A stretch of DNA of 64,000 bases from the NCBI GenBank assembly GCA_964058845.1, contig CAXKVR010000213.1, positions 1 to 64,000 on the forward strand. The letters are read 5' to 3'. Origin of the DNA: Carex sylvatica (lineage: Eukaryota > Streptophyta > Magnoliopsida > Poales > Cyperaceae). This document shows positions 37,728 to 49,248 of this stretch, piece by piece; position 1 is the first letter of the stretch; each line of letters starts with the position of its first letter. Below the pieces are notes generated by a model that was not told where the DNA came from, searched no databases, and saw nothing but the letters and a program-made list of their open reading frames with translations. The position numbers and the translations under genes were made by a program.

Positions 37728-39575
37728 AACTAATCCTTTGAACAAATGAGCGCCTCGATTATCTCTGGTGTTATAGAATTCCGCATGTGATATGTCAAGC
37801 GACCAGCTACACTAAAAGGTAACTCAGATGCAACGGTTGACACTTGAACCGCTAAGAAATCCCTTGCATTTTTGCCAGAGTTGGATACAATTCTGAATTT
37901 TTTCTCCACCATTGCAAAATATCAAACTCTTCATCCGACTCTACCACCATGGCATTTTCCAGATAGTTATCCAACTCGGATCTCTTTTGTCACGATTGAC
38001 GGTTTTGAGAATGAAACTCTTGAAAACTGATCTCAAGCTTCTTTTGTTTCTCGTTTTGACGTTCCACTTGCGGTGATATACTAGTTGTCGCTTGGCCAGT
38101 TTTGCTCTCATATTTCTGGTACCATTTTTTAAGTGACTTCTCCACACATTCAATTTTTTATTTATACGCATCAGTGCCTTCTCCATATGCAATACCAAAA
38201 AAGAATTCCACCCATTCAAACTTTTTTCGAGAATAAAAAACACAAGCTAATGTTAATATCCCGTTCGGCTCTTCCCAATATTTCTTGAATTTATTTTGCA
38301 TTTTCTTTGATAAGCTTTGCAAAATAGAATTGTTTTATGCTCTTCCAACAAAGTGCTACGAATAGTCCAAACCTCCTTCAAAAACTCATGTGAAGAAGGT
38401 CGCTTAAAGGTTAAAAAATTCTTTGTTGCATCCCGGAAAACCCGCAAAACTTTTTCATCTCTACCACCACATTCCAATCCTCCGAACTAGGAACAATCAC
38501 CGCACTACCATCTCCATATCTTAGCAAGGCATCCTTGTACTTCAAAGCTTGAACGACCATATCATAGGTTGAATTTCATTGGGTGATGCAGTCTAAAGTC
38601 AATCCTCTTTTAGATGGTAACTGCATCGCATTTAGGATTTGGTTGAAGGTTTGTAGTCGCGGGCCACTCGAAGTTATGTACCGCATCAACTCTCTAATTT
38701 TTGTCAAAGCCTTCCGAATGACCACCATACCATCTTGCACCATAATGTTCAAGATGTGGGCCCCACATCTCATGTGCTTGTTTTCACTCTCAAAAACACG
38801 CTTGTTCCAAAACATGTATTCCAAAAACTCCATTATATTATTGTTTGCTGAACAGTTATCAAGAGTGATTGTGAACACTTTCTCATCCAAATTCCACTCA
38901 AATATAACTTTTTTAATCGATTCTGCAATCGTATGTCCCGAATATGAATAAGGTGTTTGATCGAAAGAAATAATCTTTTTGTGAAGATTAAATTCCTTAT
39001 CGATATATGTGCCGTTAGATACAAATATCCCAAACTGACACTTGAAGTCCAAATATCAGAAGTAAAAGATACACGCGAGTCCAATTCTTCAAACTCGTTC
39101 AACGAAACCTTCTTTCCTGCCTTAAATACCTCTACAACATCATTTCTCAAAGTCTAACGCGCAACAGCTCTGTACTCGGGTCTTAGTGATCTCATAGTCG
39201 GTTACCAAAACTGACTTTCAATGACCAAAAATGGTATCTCAGCATCTATGAACAACATTGTAATGAGATCACGGATCAAATCAGGATCATATTTGAAACT
39301 AGAGAAGTCACCTCCTTTACCCGACGAGAACATCTCCATTGCTCCCTCGTTAATTTGTGTGCATGCATCTTTGACATGCCAATTTAGGTGAGAAATCTCC
39401 AAAGTAGGACCGTGAGCTAACACTTTAGAGCAATGCATGCACACAACCGAGCCGTTTCCTTTTCGCTCAAAATGGTCCCATGCATTGGATCTTTTTTTTT
39501 ATTTTGCCTTACCCCGATAGATCCACTTTGAGAATCTCCGACATCAGGTTTTTCTTGCGAATGAGATTGAGACAT
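37728..39575 (-). pseudogene. hAT transposase (DAYSLEEPER/RICESLEEPER type), broken
   Basis: Transposase remnants run down the minus strand from the ATG at 39575. BED-type zinc finger near 39350-39480 (AWDHF, CMHCSKVL, HLNWHVKD). Catalytic-domain blocks at 38833-39150 (FTSDIWTSSVSLGYLYL) and 38576-39052 (LHKKIISF, TLDNCSANN, MRCGAHILNIMVQDG). Middle region 37941-38477. C-terminal hAT dimerisation domain at 37730-37912 (ARDFLAVQVSTVASELPFS, ALICSKD). Breaks: the frame upstream of the finger is lost in the T-run at 39492-39500, a frameshift lies near 39010, and stops occur after 39202 and 38576. Fixed host genes also derive from this family, but the breaks argue for a dead transposon. Confidence 0.88.
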
Positions 39576-40483
39576 TAATTCTACAAAAAAAGTTTCATCT
39601 CTTAATTAGTTATCAATTTAAAGAGAAAAGAAAACTTTATTAATAAAAATCACACAATGCGATATGACATAAAATATGTAAATTAGAGGCACTTTATAAC
39701 AGAATATTTCAACTAAAAATAATTACCTTAAGTAAATCCACTAACGACGAAAAAATCTATAAAATTCACAAATAGAAATTCGATTTACAAAGAGTCACAG
39801 ATCAACAGAAAATATTAATTTGTCTGACTTGAGGCTGTCAATATCTATTAAGTTCTAGATTTATATATAATGATGTATTGGCACTTTAAAATTGTCTAAA
39901 TATATACTTGTATAAACAATAGATGTTGAATCTCATGCATTTCCTAAACTCTCTTACTAATAAGAAATAAAGGAAGGAATTTGGTTAATTAAACTCCACT
40001 GCTAGTGTCAACTAATTATATAAGCTAACTACAAACTTACGAAATATTATTAATAAACCAATAACAAATTAATAGTACAAACTTAATACTACACACGTCA
40101 ATATCCATCAGATATATTCGTAGTCTAGCACTGCAGTCTATCTAGAACTGGAAAATTAGGTGAAATTGTAATTATAAATTAAGCCACTAGTTGGCTGATT
40201 GCAATGTTTTCCATTTTTAAGAGGAAAATAAATAAATTGAGACTTTTGACCAATAGTAATCTTCCTTTCCATTTTTAAGAGGACAAAAAAAAGAGATTGC
40301 CGTCAAGTACTCAAGTGGAAAATATTCATTAAATAAATAATTTTGAGCGAGTCTTTGTTTAGTGGGCTCTTGGCCCATCTTCCACCCATCTAAAAACTTA
40401 TAACTCCAAAGCTCAGTTTCATTAATAAATGAAACACAGAGTATCATAATGCAATAGTTTGCAAAGAGCATGGATAACTCTTT
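39576..40483. other. Gene-free stretch
   Basis: AT-rich and presumably partly the 5' region of the hAT element. No ORF with a domain and no second hAT terminus could be seen. Confidence 0.4.
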
Positions 40484-42644
40484 GGAGCGTTTGGTTCGCG
40501 CTATAGATTATTCCACGGAATAGAAGGATTCCAGGGAGTATAATATTAGGAAATATCCTTTCAAGGACTTCAGCATTTCAGAAAATGTATTATTATCATA
40601 TTTGGTTTGCGCATTGTTATCGCTTTCAGCATTCCAAGGCACATAAGCAATTTTTCTCTTTCGATTGTATTTGTTTACTATTTGTGTGTTTTCTAGCATG
40701 ATGTGATAGATGCAAAAAAAATTCGAATAATTTAATCTAATTTGTTGGAGTTTGTACGTTATTACTTTTTTCTATTAAGTTTGTATATGAGCAGAGAGAT
40801 TCATATCTCTTATAACATACTGATAAATAGTTGACAGAGAAACAAGTAATTTTGAAATTGATTGAATAAGACTTTCTTTGCTAAATAATAAAAAACTATA
40901 CTGCAAATAAATCATATATGCTATACCATGACAATAAAACTTTGTTTTTAATTTACTATACATCAAAAGGAAAATTAGTCATGAGCATGATTCTTACAAG
41001 TTATGAGCATAAGGACACAAGTTGTGTCAATGTTACATGAATTAGAGAGTTTATTGAATAAGTGCAAATAAAATATAAAAATAGTAAAAATAAAACAGAA
41101 AATAGAGACAAGTCACTAGAAATTCATAACAGGAAAAGAAGCAACCGCGTTGAAATGTTGTTGTACCAGCCTTTACCAGCAATTGTACCACCCGTAATCA
41201 GCCACTATATCGGCATTTATCAGAAACGATGCCAGTAACTGTATCGTCTGAAGTAGCTGTTTTATGTCAACCGTTATCAGTTGCTATTCTGCCCTTTACC
41301 AGTAACTACACCGCACTTTATCTCCATATGACAAAACATGTGACAATTTGAATTTGTCTAATTCTCGAGCTCAAATGGTACGTTGTATCAATACCTACAT
41401 TGCAGTTTATGTACATAACTTTTGGATCAATTAGACATAATATATTTGAGAATTAAGTATCAGGCAAGCAATTCTACATTGCAGTTTATGTCGATCATAC
41501 AACTTTTGGATCAAATCCTAATATACCTAAAAATTCTGAAAATTACTGTTTAGTCCATCCTATGTTACTCAAACCTAAAAAAAATGCTACTGATTCTGGT
41601 ATCTATTTGTTATTGATTATGGTATCTATTTCACAATTTCCTACTGATTCAATCTATTCTTATCTGAATTTTTGTACCAGTCTATTTTGTACCTTACAAA
41701 AGCTACACTGATACGAAATATAAGCATTTGAGAGCATTCAACCTAGTAACAATTAATACATAAATTAACTGGTATCCCTCTACCCAGCGAAAGTGTGAAG
41801 GTGCAAAAGGAGACCAAAAAATCAATAACTATATGAACAAAGTTTGGATTTGGGAATAATAAAAATCAATGCTTATCACGGTGAAAATAAATCTGCCATA
41901 TTTGTGTTGCAACTAAAAGAAAAAGGAAATTTTTTTTCTTAATTACATGTTTCCTATTTGATAAAGAGGAGCATTCTATAGTGCAATCAGAGACAAGATA
42001 ATTGAAAAAACAAACTCAAGAATCGAGCCAATTTAATTAGAATCACAGAACGGATACAAAAATGGCGAAATGCCAAAGCTTAGGTAAAACTCATAATTTG
42101 TTAGATAATTGTCTAAATTGACTCCAGAGACTATTTTCCTATATATACACGATTTAAACAAATCAATAAATGAAAGAAATGATGACCTGAATCGCTCTAA
42201 TTGAACTTCGCACAACAAGTCAGTGACATCTCAGGATATTTTGTCTGAGTTGGTGCGTGCGCTTGTGCCGACTATCATGAGAGATGTAAGGAGGAGGAAA
42301 TAGGGATTGGAGAGGGAAGGCAAAGAAACGGGGAGAAGGAGAGGGGTTGGCACGGGGTAGTGCAGAGAGAGAGAAAAAAAGAGAGAGTGAGACAAGTCGA
42401 AGAAGAAGGGATCAAAGAAAAAAATTAGAAACGGGGCGCTGATCATTATTGCCATGAAGCAGGCATTAAAAAATTCCATGTTTTTTTTACTATTGCGATA
42501 GCCACAAATCAGGTCATCGCCATAGCTAGGAATTACTGATTCCCATGTCTATTTCCTCTTTGATTTTGCCAAACGTGGACATAGCTTTCCAGGAAATTAC
42601 AATGCCAAGAAATCACCGTTTAAAAGTATGAACCAAACACCCCC
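40484..42644. mobile_element. PIF/Harbinger-like element without transposase
   Basis: GGAGCGTTTGGTTCGCGC at the left end and GTATGAACCAAACACCCCC at the right end form imperfect terminal inverted repeats of the GTTTGGTTC type common in plant Harbinger elements. TTT flanks both sides (40481-40483 and 42645-42647), consistent with a 3-bp target duplication. The 2.16-kb interior contains no DDE transposase or Myb-like ORF. The minus-strand open frame at 42231-42479 is low complexity. Confidence 0.6.
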
Positions 42645-42871
42645 TTTTTGCTACCAAAAGCTAACTACCATGTTCCAACACTAGAGCATCATAACAGCAC
42701 AAAATAGCTAAAGTTCTAACTACACCAGCATGTTAATTACCAGCAACAGGGGAAATATATACCCTGGAGAGAGAGAGAAAGAGCAGATGGAGACAGGAGA
42801 TTCAAACAACTTCACCTCCTCAAGAGGTATCAAAATCTAAGGCCTTGAGACCCTGTTTAGTGTGTGCCTCT

Positions 42872-43785
42872 TGTTGTTCTAGCAATAATCTTTTTTGTCT
42901 ATTTGACTAATTTGCAAAACCATATAATTATTGAATACAAATTGTAAAATCAGAAACTTGGTAAAATAAGTTTAAGGTTATTTAAACAGAGAACAAACGT
43001 TGGTAACGTTTGTAAAACGTTGTAACATTTTCAGCCTGTCAAAAATACTGAAGTAACAACTTGATCAAACTCAGAAGCAACTTAAAATGTTGTAACATTT
43101 TATTGACATTATAACGTTTTAACAATGTTAGAAATGTTGAAGTGCAGCTCTGACAAATTCATATTTAATCACAAATGTTGGTAACGCTTGTCAATAGTTA
43201 CAACGATTTAATTAGATTAGCGATGTAACGTTTGACAAAAGTTGTAACATTTTAATGAAATATAAGCTTTAGAAATTTCTATTTTTGATCAAGACTTTCT
43301 AGTGGAAAACGTTACATAAATGTTATGCAATCGTTGGTAACGTTTTAATCGATTTCACAGTTTTCAGAAAATCAAAACCCTAAATTGTACTTTGAACTAA
43401 AATGTTGTAACGTTTTATAAAATATTGATAACGTTTTAGGTCAAACAGCTCATTAAATATTGGTAACTTAGAGACCTTGTTCTCATCTCTAGTAGGCCCT
43501 GTGACTTTCTTTGGTTATAAGAGCTCACCGGTTCTCATCTTTAGTTGGCCGATTGACTTCCCGCTTGGATTGTAAGGGCTCAACGATTCACAAGTTGTAA
43601 TCCTTTTATATTGGGTAATAGAAAGGTGCACCTAAAAGAGGTTGCGAAGTCCCGGAGATGTAGGCCTTTGTTTTGTCAAACTCCGTTATCATCCCGCGTG
43701 TCAATTTTATCTAAACTCATCTATTTACTTTCAATTGCGATTATTTTTAGTTTTTAGAGCAATTAGTGGTGCACTTAGTGTAACA
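42872..43785 (+). mobile_element. Solo LTR, probably Ty1/copia (914 bp)
   Basis: The element begins TGTTGTTCTAGC and ends TTAGTGTAACA, giving a TGTT...AACA terminal inverted repeat. CCTCT is duplicated on both sides (42867-42871 and 43786-43790). The 3' third holds words typical of plant copia LTRs (GTTGCGAAGTCCCGGAGATG near 43641-43662). No primer-binding site or second LTR is present, so it is solo. The first 600 bp are crowded with GTAACGTTTT-type motifs. Confidence 0.85.
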
Positions 43786-43790
43786 CCTCT

Positions 43791-45383
43791 CTACTGCCAT
43801 AAAATACAAACCTGACAAACAAATCATAAATTTAATTATTACTCTTGTACAGGTAATAGAAATGAATTGGTGAGCTAATTAGATATTTATTTTTCAAAGA
43901 GTAATAGTGCCATTGCAAAAACCATATCAGTAAACAAAGACTACTAGAAAATTAAACAACTTCACAATTTTCCAAAGTTCTTCAAACTGGTAAAGAACCG
44001 TACCAGTAACCTGTAATTGAAAGGGGTTCAGCCCACATGCCATTACAAGGCATAAACAAAGAGAATAATGAATAAAACACAACTTGGTTGGTACATGAAA
44101 GTTCTGGCACTTCATTCAACGAGTATAAATTGAACTGAGAAATTCCCTAGATGAACAAATCTAAATTCTTATAATTATATATTTTCAAAAATGCTCTTTA
44201 ACCTAGTAAAGGTTGATATTCGCCAACCATTACTCCAAAAAAAAAATGGTAAAGGTTGCTATTCTCCCTCCCTTTCCAGTTATGACTATGAAACCAAAAA
44301 AATAGACAGGAAGTTCAATTCATCTTTGAATTTACAAGAAGTAAATGAAAAAAAAAATATTGTAACTATTCCAAGATTTTCTAAGTTCCTAACAACAAAT
44401 TACTTGTTGTCAGCTAGTACAAGTGCCTCATAATAGATCTAAGCACTAACAATCCAAAAGTATGTATAAGTACAGTGAAATGGATCCAAGAACTTGAGTC
44501 AATCAGTCAAAAAAAAAAAGAAAAAAAAAGAAAATGAAGTCAAGAAAGTGATACCTCTTTCTTTTTACATTCTTTATAATCATCAAAGAATTGCTGACAG
44601 TTTGCTCTTCTCTTGGTTAGCCTCTAAATCTAAGTCAGAAGTCCTCACCATATCATAAAAGATAAGTAAATTTATATGCAGCTAATTATAAAATTGCGGG
44701 CCCGTATTTTACTTCTTTACTCCTAAGGAAAGAATTTAGCAGAGCAGAAGCATTGGAACAGGATTGTTTAGAATAAAACTCAAATGGAAGGTGACCGACT
44801 TATATACACATTGAAATTTGATTTGTACATTCGAAACCATGTATTTACACTAATATCAAATATTTTCAAGGTGCATGAAGGTGTCATGACAGCTTTAAAC
44901 CAAACTATACCAAAGAGTTCATGTGACTTTCAACATAAAAGGCTCATGTGAGAAGGGCTAAATATATTTTTATAATAAAAGTGTTACAATACATTCTTTG
45001 ACATCGCACTGATTTAATCTTTAAATCTCATTTGCAGATATTTACTTATAGTTTCAAAAAAGGTGTTATGTACAAGTATATTAGACAGTTGTTGTAATTT
45101 GAAAAACATCTCAATGTGCAGATTAAGTAGTATAATCTAAGGGTCAGCCACTCTTAGATTATACCATATATCACTTACCTGATAGATCGCACTTAAATCA
45201 ATTCAGGGGACAAGTTTGTGCTTACCAGTATCATGGATATCAGTACCAGTATCACAGAGAGATAGAATCGGACTGGTACTTGATACTTTGATAGTTTCAA
45301 AATGTTTCAAAATCGTAATTTAACAAAATCCACAAAATAAAATCAGTACCAGTATTATGGTTTTCTATCCAATTTAAGCAGCT
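43791..45383. other. Intergenic stretch upstream of RPB12
   Basis: No gene recognised. AAAAG runs lie near 44508-44533. CAGTACCAGTATCA-type words repeat near 45225-45350. The open frame at 44191-44433 has no domain. Confidence 0.45.
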
Positions 45384-45497
45384 CAGAGAGAGATAGAGAG
45401 AGAGAGAGAGAGGAGAGGAGAGAGAGAGCGAGAGAGCACCTGAGAGAAGAGAGAAGAGAGAAGAGAGAGAAAAGAGAGAAGAGAGAGAAGAGAGAAA
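45384..45497. repeat. GA-rich purine tract
   Basis: About 110 bp made of GA, GAGAA and GAGGA units, about 480 bp upstream of the RPB12 start codon. It is a microsatellite, and possibly a GAGA-type promoter element. Confidence 0.85.
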
Positions 45498-45777
45498 CTG
45501 GAGAGCAATGGAGCGAGATAGCGAGAGCTCAGCTGTTCGACAGAGAGAAGCGAAGGAATTAGAAAGGAATGGTTCGACTCAGTGGATAGCTTGACTCAGC
45601 TCGGATTAGATCGACTCGCTAAGGGTGTGTGAGATTTATTTCGAGTTTGAGTCGAGTTCGGATTCAACTCAAATTGAAGAGTCCAGCTCAAAGTCCATGG
45701 TCCGGATCAAAGCCCAACGTCCAAAGCTAAAGATACACTGTGACACAAACTCATTCAAGAGTCCAGCTCAAAGTTCA

Positions 45778-45916
45778 TGGGCCGGCCCGACTCCTTTAGC
45801 AGGCCTACAGTATCAAGTCTAAACCCTAGTTGCTCTGGTTGTTGTGGAAAAGCCCATCACTGAGCGGATGTTTCGAACTACGCTTTTCCACCTATCTCCA
45901 ACCCTAAACCCTAGCC
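45778..45916 (+). promoter_or_regulatory. Site II and telo-box motifs of RPB12
   Basis: TGGGCC at 45778-45783 and AGCCCA at 45851-45856 (TGGGCT on the other strand) are site II motifs. AAACCCTAG at 45821-45829 and AACCCTAAACCCTAGCC at 45900-45916 are telo-boxes. Both sit within about 200 bp of the RPB12 ATG. This pairing is known from plant promoters of ribosomal-protein and other growth-linked housekeeping genes (TCP factors on site II, telomere-repeat-binding proteins on telo-boxes). Confidence 0.75.
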
Positions 45917-45979
45917 GCAATCTGGTATTTTAAATACGAAAGTTGCTCTTTTAACGAGCGGTTTTCCGATTCTTCATCG

Positions 45980-46842
45980 ATGGATCCACAACAACCAGAG
46001 CCAGTTATCTACCTCTGCGGAGGTAAAAACCTTTAGCGCAGCTAATTTGTTTATTACTTTTGATCGATCACTTCTCGTTTTTATCTTGATTGATTGTTTC
46101 CAAATAACTTCTATAAAAATGGCTAGATTGTGGAGCGGAGTGTCCTCTGAAGTCGGGGGATGTCATCCAGTGCAGAGATTGTGGCTACCGTATCCTCTAC
46201 AAAAAGCGCACTCGTAGAAGTAAGATTCTATATTAATTCTTCTAGTTTTTTTGTCTTTTGCATTTTTCATGGCTTTAAACATTCTTCTTTGTGTATATTT
46301 TCTTTGTGGTTTCCCAAATGCCTAGGCAGTTATTTTTTCTTTCCTAACGCATCTTTAGAATATTAAATCATAAGCGCTTCGGGTGTGTTGGTCATAAATT
46401 TTTTAATTTTAGACACTATGGGTTGCTACTCACGTCTGGTGGAATCATAGAAGCACTCGATTACTGTAATTAACAACAGGGAGTTTACTGTTTTTGACAT
46501 AACATGTAGATTTCCTCAATTTAAGGAGTTATTTTTACTGATTGTTGTCATTTATATCATTGTATGATTTACATGATTTACTGTATGATTTCCCCTAATA
46601 TGTACGATTTAAGTTATTACAATTCATATCAGATCCGCAACCCCTGTTATAAGTTCTCAATTGTTCAGAAGATGAAGACTTTGATTTTATAGCATTTCAT
46701 ATGTAAATGCCTTAATCTTATCAAAATCATAGTTACTGTGTTTGTGTCTTGAGCTTATAAAGTTGAGTAGCCTAAACATATAAAGATTTTGATTACTTTG
46801 ATGTTGATTTTTTTCGTAGTTGTTCAATATGAAGCTCGCTGA
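45980..46842 (+). CDS. NRPB12: RNA polymerase common subunit 12 (RPB12/NRPB12)
   Basis: Three exons, 45980..46022, 46127..46219 and 46820..46842, join in phase to a 52-residue protein, about the length of Arabidopsis NRPB12. The smallest exon has 23 coding bases; all junctions are GT-AG. It is a rubredoxin-like zinc ribbon: the ligand pairs are Cys13/Cys16 and Cys30/Cys33, followed by the near-invariant [12 protein letters not shown] and the C-terminal VQYEAR. The subunit is shared by Pol I, II and III, and in plants by Pol IV and V; it sits in the nucleus and helps anchor the assembly of the two large subunits through RPB3. An extra Cys at 20 is not expected to bind zinc. The open frame that starts after 46159 is a shadow in another frame. 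Site II and telo-box motifs lie upstream. Confidence 0.96.
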
Positions 46843-48366
46843 TGGAAATGCTTTATCAGGCCCAGCATGAGGTAAATTAAGTTCTTTAGTTACTAATAGT
46901 TTGGTAAGGGATTTGTGTCATTTTGTATTTTGTTATTGGATCCTAGTATGTACTGCTAAACTTTTCTTGCTGGAACTGCTCTGGATGTTGATACACCCTG
47001 ATTAGGGATACATGGAATTCTTTTGGTATTGCTATTTGAGTATGGATCAATGGTTGGAACTGTAAATTAGTATGTATGTTTTTCCAAATTACTTTTTAGT
47101 TTTCTTAACCTAAAAATGCCATCTTAAATTTAGTTATAGAGTAAAACTAAACCACAAGGTAAAAAAAATGTGGTTTCCTTGTAGAAATGTGTTAAAATAG
47201 GCCTGTGTTAAAGCAAAACTATTGCAATAATGAGATCTCTTGTTGGTAGTGCATCTCCAGTCTTGTTTTTGCTAAAAATTGTTTATTTTGCAAAATCAAG
47301 AATTTTAGCAATTATTCATTAATATTTCAAATCATTTTCATTCCTTTAATTTCAATTTTGAGACCCACTAGTATGATGGTAATTTTTGCAATTGCAGGGT
47401 TGAAGATGCTCGTTTACTTGCAAAACAATTACAAATGCTTATGTGAAACTTTCAGACAAATTACTAATTTAATAAGATTGTTAAATTGGTGTGTCTTTGT
47501 ATTCATGCAATTGAAATTGAAAGTGACAAATTACATTTGCAGTTTATTTGTAATGTGGAGTTGCTCTTATGTACTTTCCTGTATTTTTCTATGTTCTTTT
47601 TATGCCGTGCCTCCAAAATTGGCCATCATCATTCAACTTTCAAAAAATGTTTGTTGTTTGATTGTCGAAGCATGTCAAAATTCTGCCATTATTTGAGAGA
47701 GATTTGCATCTCTTGGTGTGTGTTTGTGAGGACACGGGTCTAGTCGTGCTACTTTTGAGATATAAAGAGTGAAGTGGGAGGGAAGATGTGTGACAAAAAA
47801 TATTTATCATAGAGAGAGATGATAAGCGTAATGTATTATAAAATTTTGGGAAAGTGGGGTATGAGGGTGATTATTAGGTTGTTATAAAGGATTTTTGACC
47901 CAGTGAAGAGAAGGAGAGAGAAAGGATCGGTCATTAATTTGAGAAACCTAAATTGCAATTCACGAGGGAGCAGTATTAGTTGTAGAGATAACAAAGTAGT
48001 GGCGGAATAAAGAGGCACCGGTATTGTAGTGTTGATGGACAAATATTAGGTGTTTTTTTTAAAAAACAAATCTTCGCAAAAAAATACAAAGTTGTAAGGA
48101 GAATTGAACTTTTCGATTTTTGAGTAACTAATTGCTCTAGGAATTTTTTTTCTAATTAACTGTGTAGTCTTTACTGTTTCAAAAGTTAACAATCGGAAGG
48201 TTATTAAGATGGTAATTTTGTTTTTATGTGTTTCTGAAGAATTTTATGTTGGGTGACATCCGAGTTTACATCTAGAGAGGAAGATGGCAGAGAAATTAAA
48301 TTGTTTAGTCAATAGATGGATGAGAGAGGTGGATGATACACTAAGAGATGGTGAGCACATGCGCGG
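46843..48366. other. RPB12 3' flank and gene-free stretch
   Basis: This holds the 3' untranslated region of RPB12; a GAGGTAAAT donor-like site near 46869 hints at a 3' UTR intron. The open frames at 47358-47743 overlap in two frames and have no domain. A small MITE lies at 47251-47409. Confidence 0.45.
47251..47409. mobile_element. Small MITE with GCATCT ends
   Basis: GCATCTCCAGTCTTG at the left end and CAGGGTTGAAGATGC at the right end are imperfect inverted repeats, extended by TTTTTGC / GCAAAAA inside. The target duplication is unclear. Confidence 0.45.
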
Positions 48367-48376
48367 TAGTTAGAGG

Positions 48377-49074
48377 TAGGCTTCTGCTCTCGGACCGGGT
48401 TCGGGCGGACCGGGTTTACCCGGGGTCGGGCCACGGGTTTGGTCGGGTACGGGTAGGTCGGGTAAACAGGTATCTCGGGGCGGGTATACTCGGGTATAAT
48501 TTTCAAAAACCGTACCCGACCCGAGTTTTACCTGTGCCCGTGGTACCCGGCACGGGTAGGGCGGTCCGGGTATGGTACCCGGTCCGGATCGGGTACCCGG
48601 TCCGGTCCGGTTTTTTTTTTTTTTTTAAGGCGGCAAATTCGAAATTTCAAAAAAAATTGAATTTTTTCGAATTTTTTTGAATTTTTTCTGAATTTTTTTG
48701 AATTTTTTTTGAATTTTTTTGAATTTTTTTGAATTTTTTTGAATTTTTCTGAATTTTTTTGAATTTTTTAAAATTTTTTAACGGGTACGAGTCGGGTACG
48801 GGGTCGGGTACAGGTCGGGTACGGGGTCGGGTCGGGTTGGGTCGGGGTCGGGTCCGGGTCCGGGTCGGGTTGGTCGGGTCGGGTCGGGTCGGACTTAAAT
48901 CGGACCGGGTTTGGTCGGGTTTTGAACCAAAAAATCGTACCCTACCCGTTTTTTACCCGTACCCGTTTACCCGTTTACCCGACCCATACCCGGGCTCGGG
49001 CACGGGTAACCCGGGTAACGAGCACGGGCGGGTACGGGTCGGGTCCGACCCGGGCGGGTAAAAGCAAACCACTA
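48377..49074. mobile_element. Non-autonomous hAT element full of CGGGT pentamers
   Basis: The 8-bp repeat GTTAGAGG lies on both sides (48369-48376 and 49075-49082). The ends TAGGCTTCTGCT and AGCAAACCACTA are imperfect terminal inverted repeats starting with TAG, as in many hAT elements. The interior has two arms made of degenerate CGGGT / CGGGTA pentamers in opposing orientation, around a core of about 18 GAATTTTTTT-like units (48650-48780). It is strikingly GC-rich against its surroundings. Open frames inside are products of the repeats. Confidence 0.8.
48680..48780. repeat. GAATTTTTTT tandem array
   Basis: About ten bases per unit (GAATTTTTTT with small variations in T number), repeated through the centre of the pentamer-rich hAT element. 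Confidence 0.85.
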
Positions 49075-49248
49075 GTTAGAGGTGAGAAAATCGCTCATAA
49101 CTCTTAACTCCTAACTTGCTCTTTAACTTAATGAATTGAGAATGAGCATATTCCAACTTGTTCATAACTCGCTCATTAAGAATTGAGTTGCATAAAAGAG
49201 TTACCTGAAATCATGCTATATATTCAATCTCAAGTAGTTTTCAATCAG

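Noticed and set aside
37728..39575. Domesticated DAYSLEEPER-like host gene
   Set aside because: Several frameshifts and stops break the coding region, and a hAT-type terminus lies nearby, so a dead transposon is the better reading.
42231..42479. Phe/Ser/Leu-rich 82-residue frame
   Set aside because: It is the complement of a GA-rich tract inside the Harbinger-like element.
47358..47743. Two overlapping hydrophobic open frames
   Set aside because: Two frames cover the same bases, the first begins inside a MITE, and no domain or consistent splice sites are seen.
48348..49107. Open frames of 61-110 residues in GC-rich sequence
   Set aside because: They are translations of CGGGT pentamers inside a hAT element; composition is Arg/Gly/Val and several frames are open at once.
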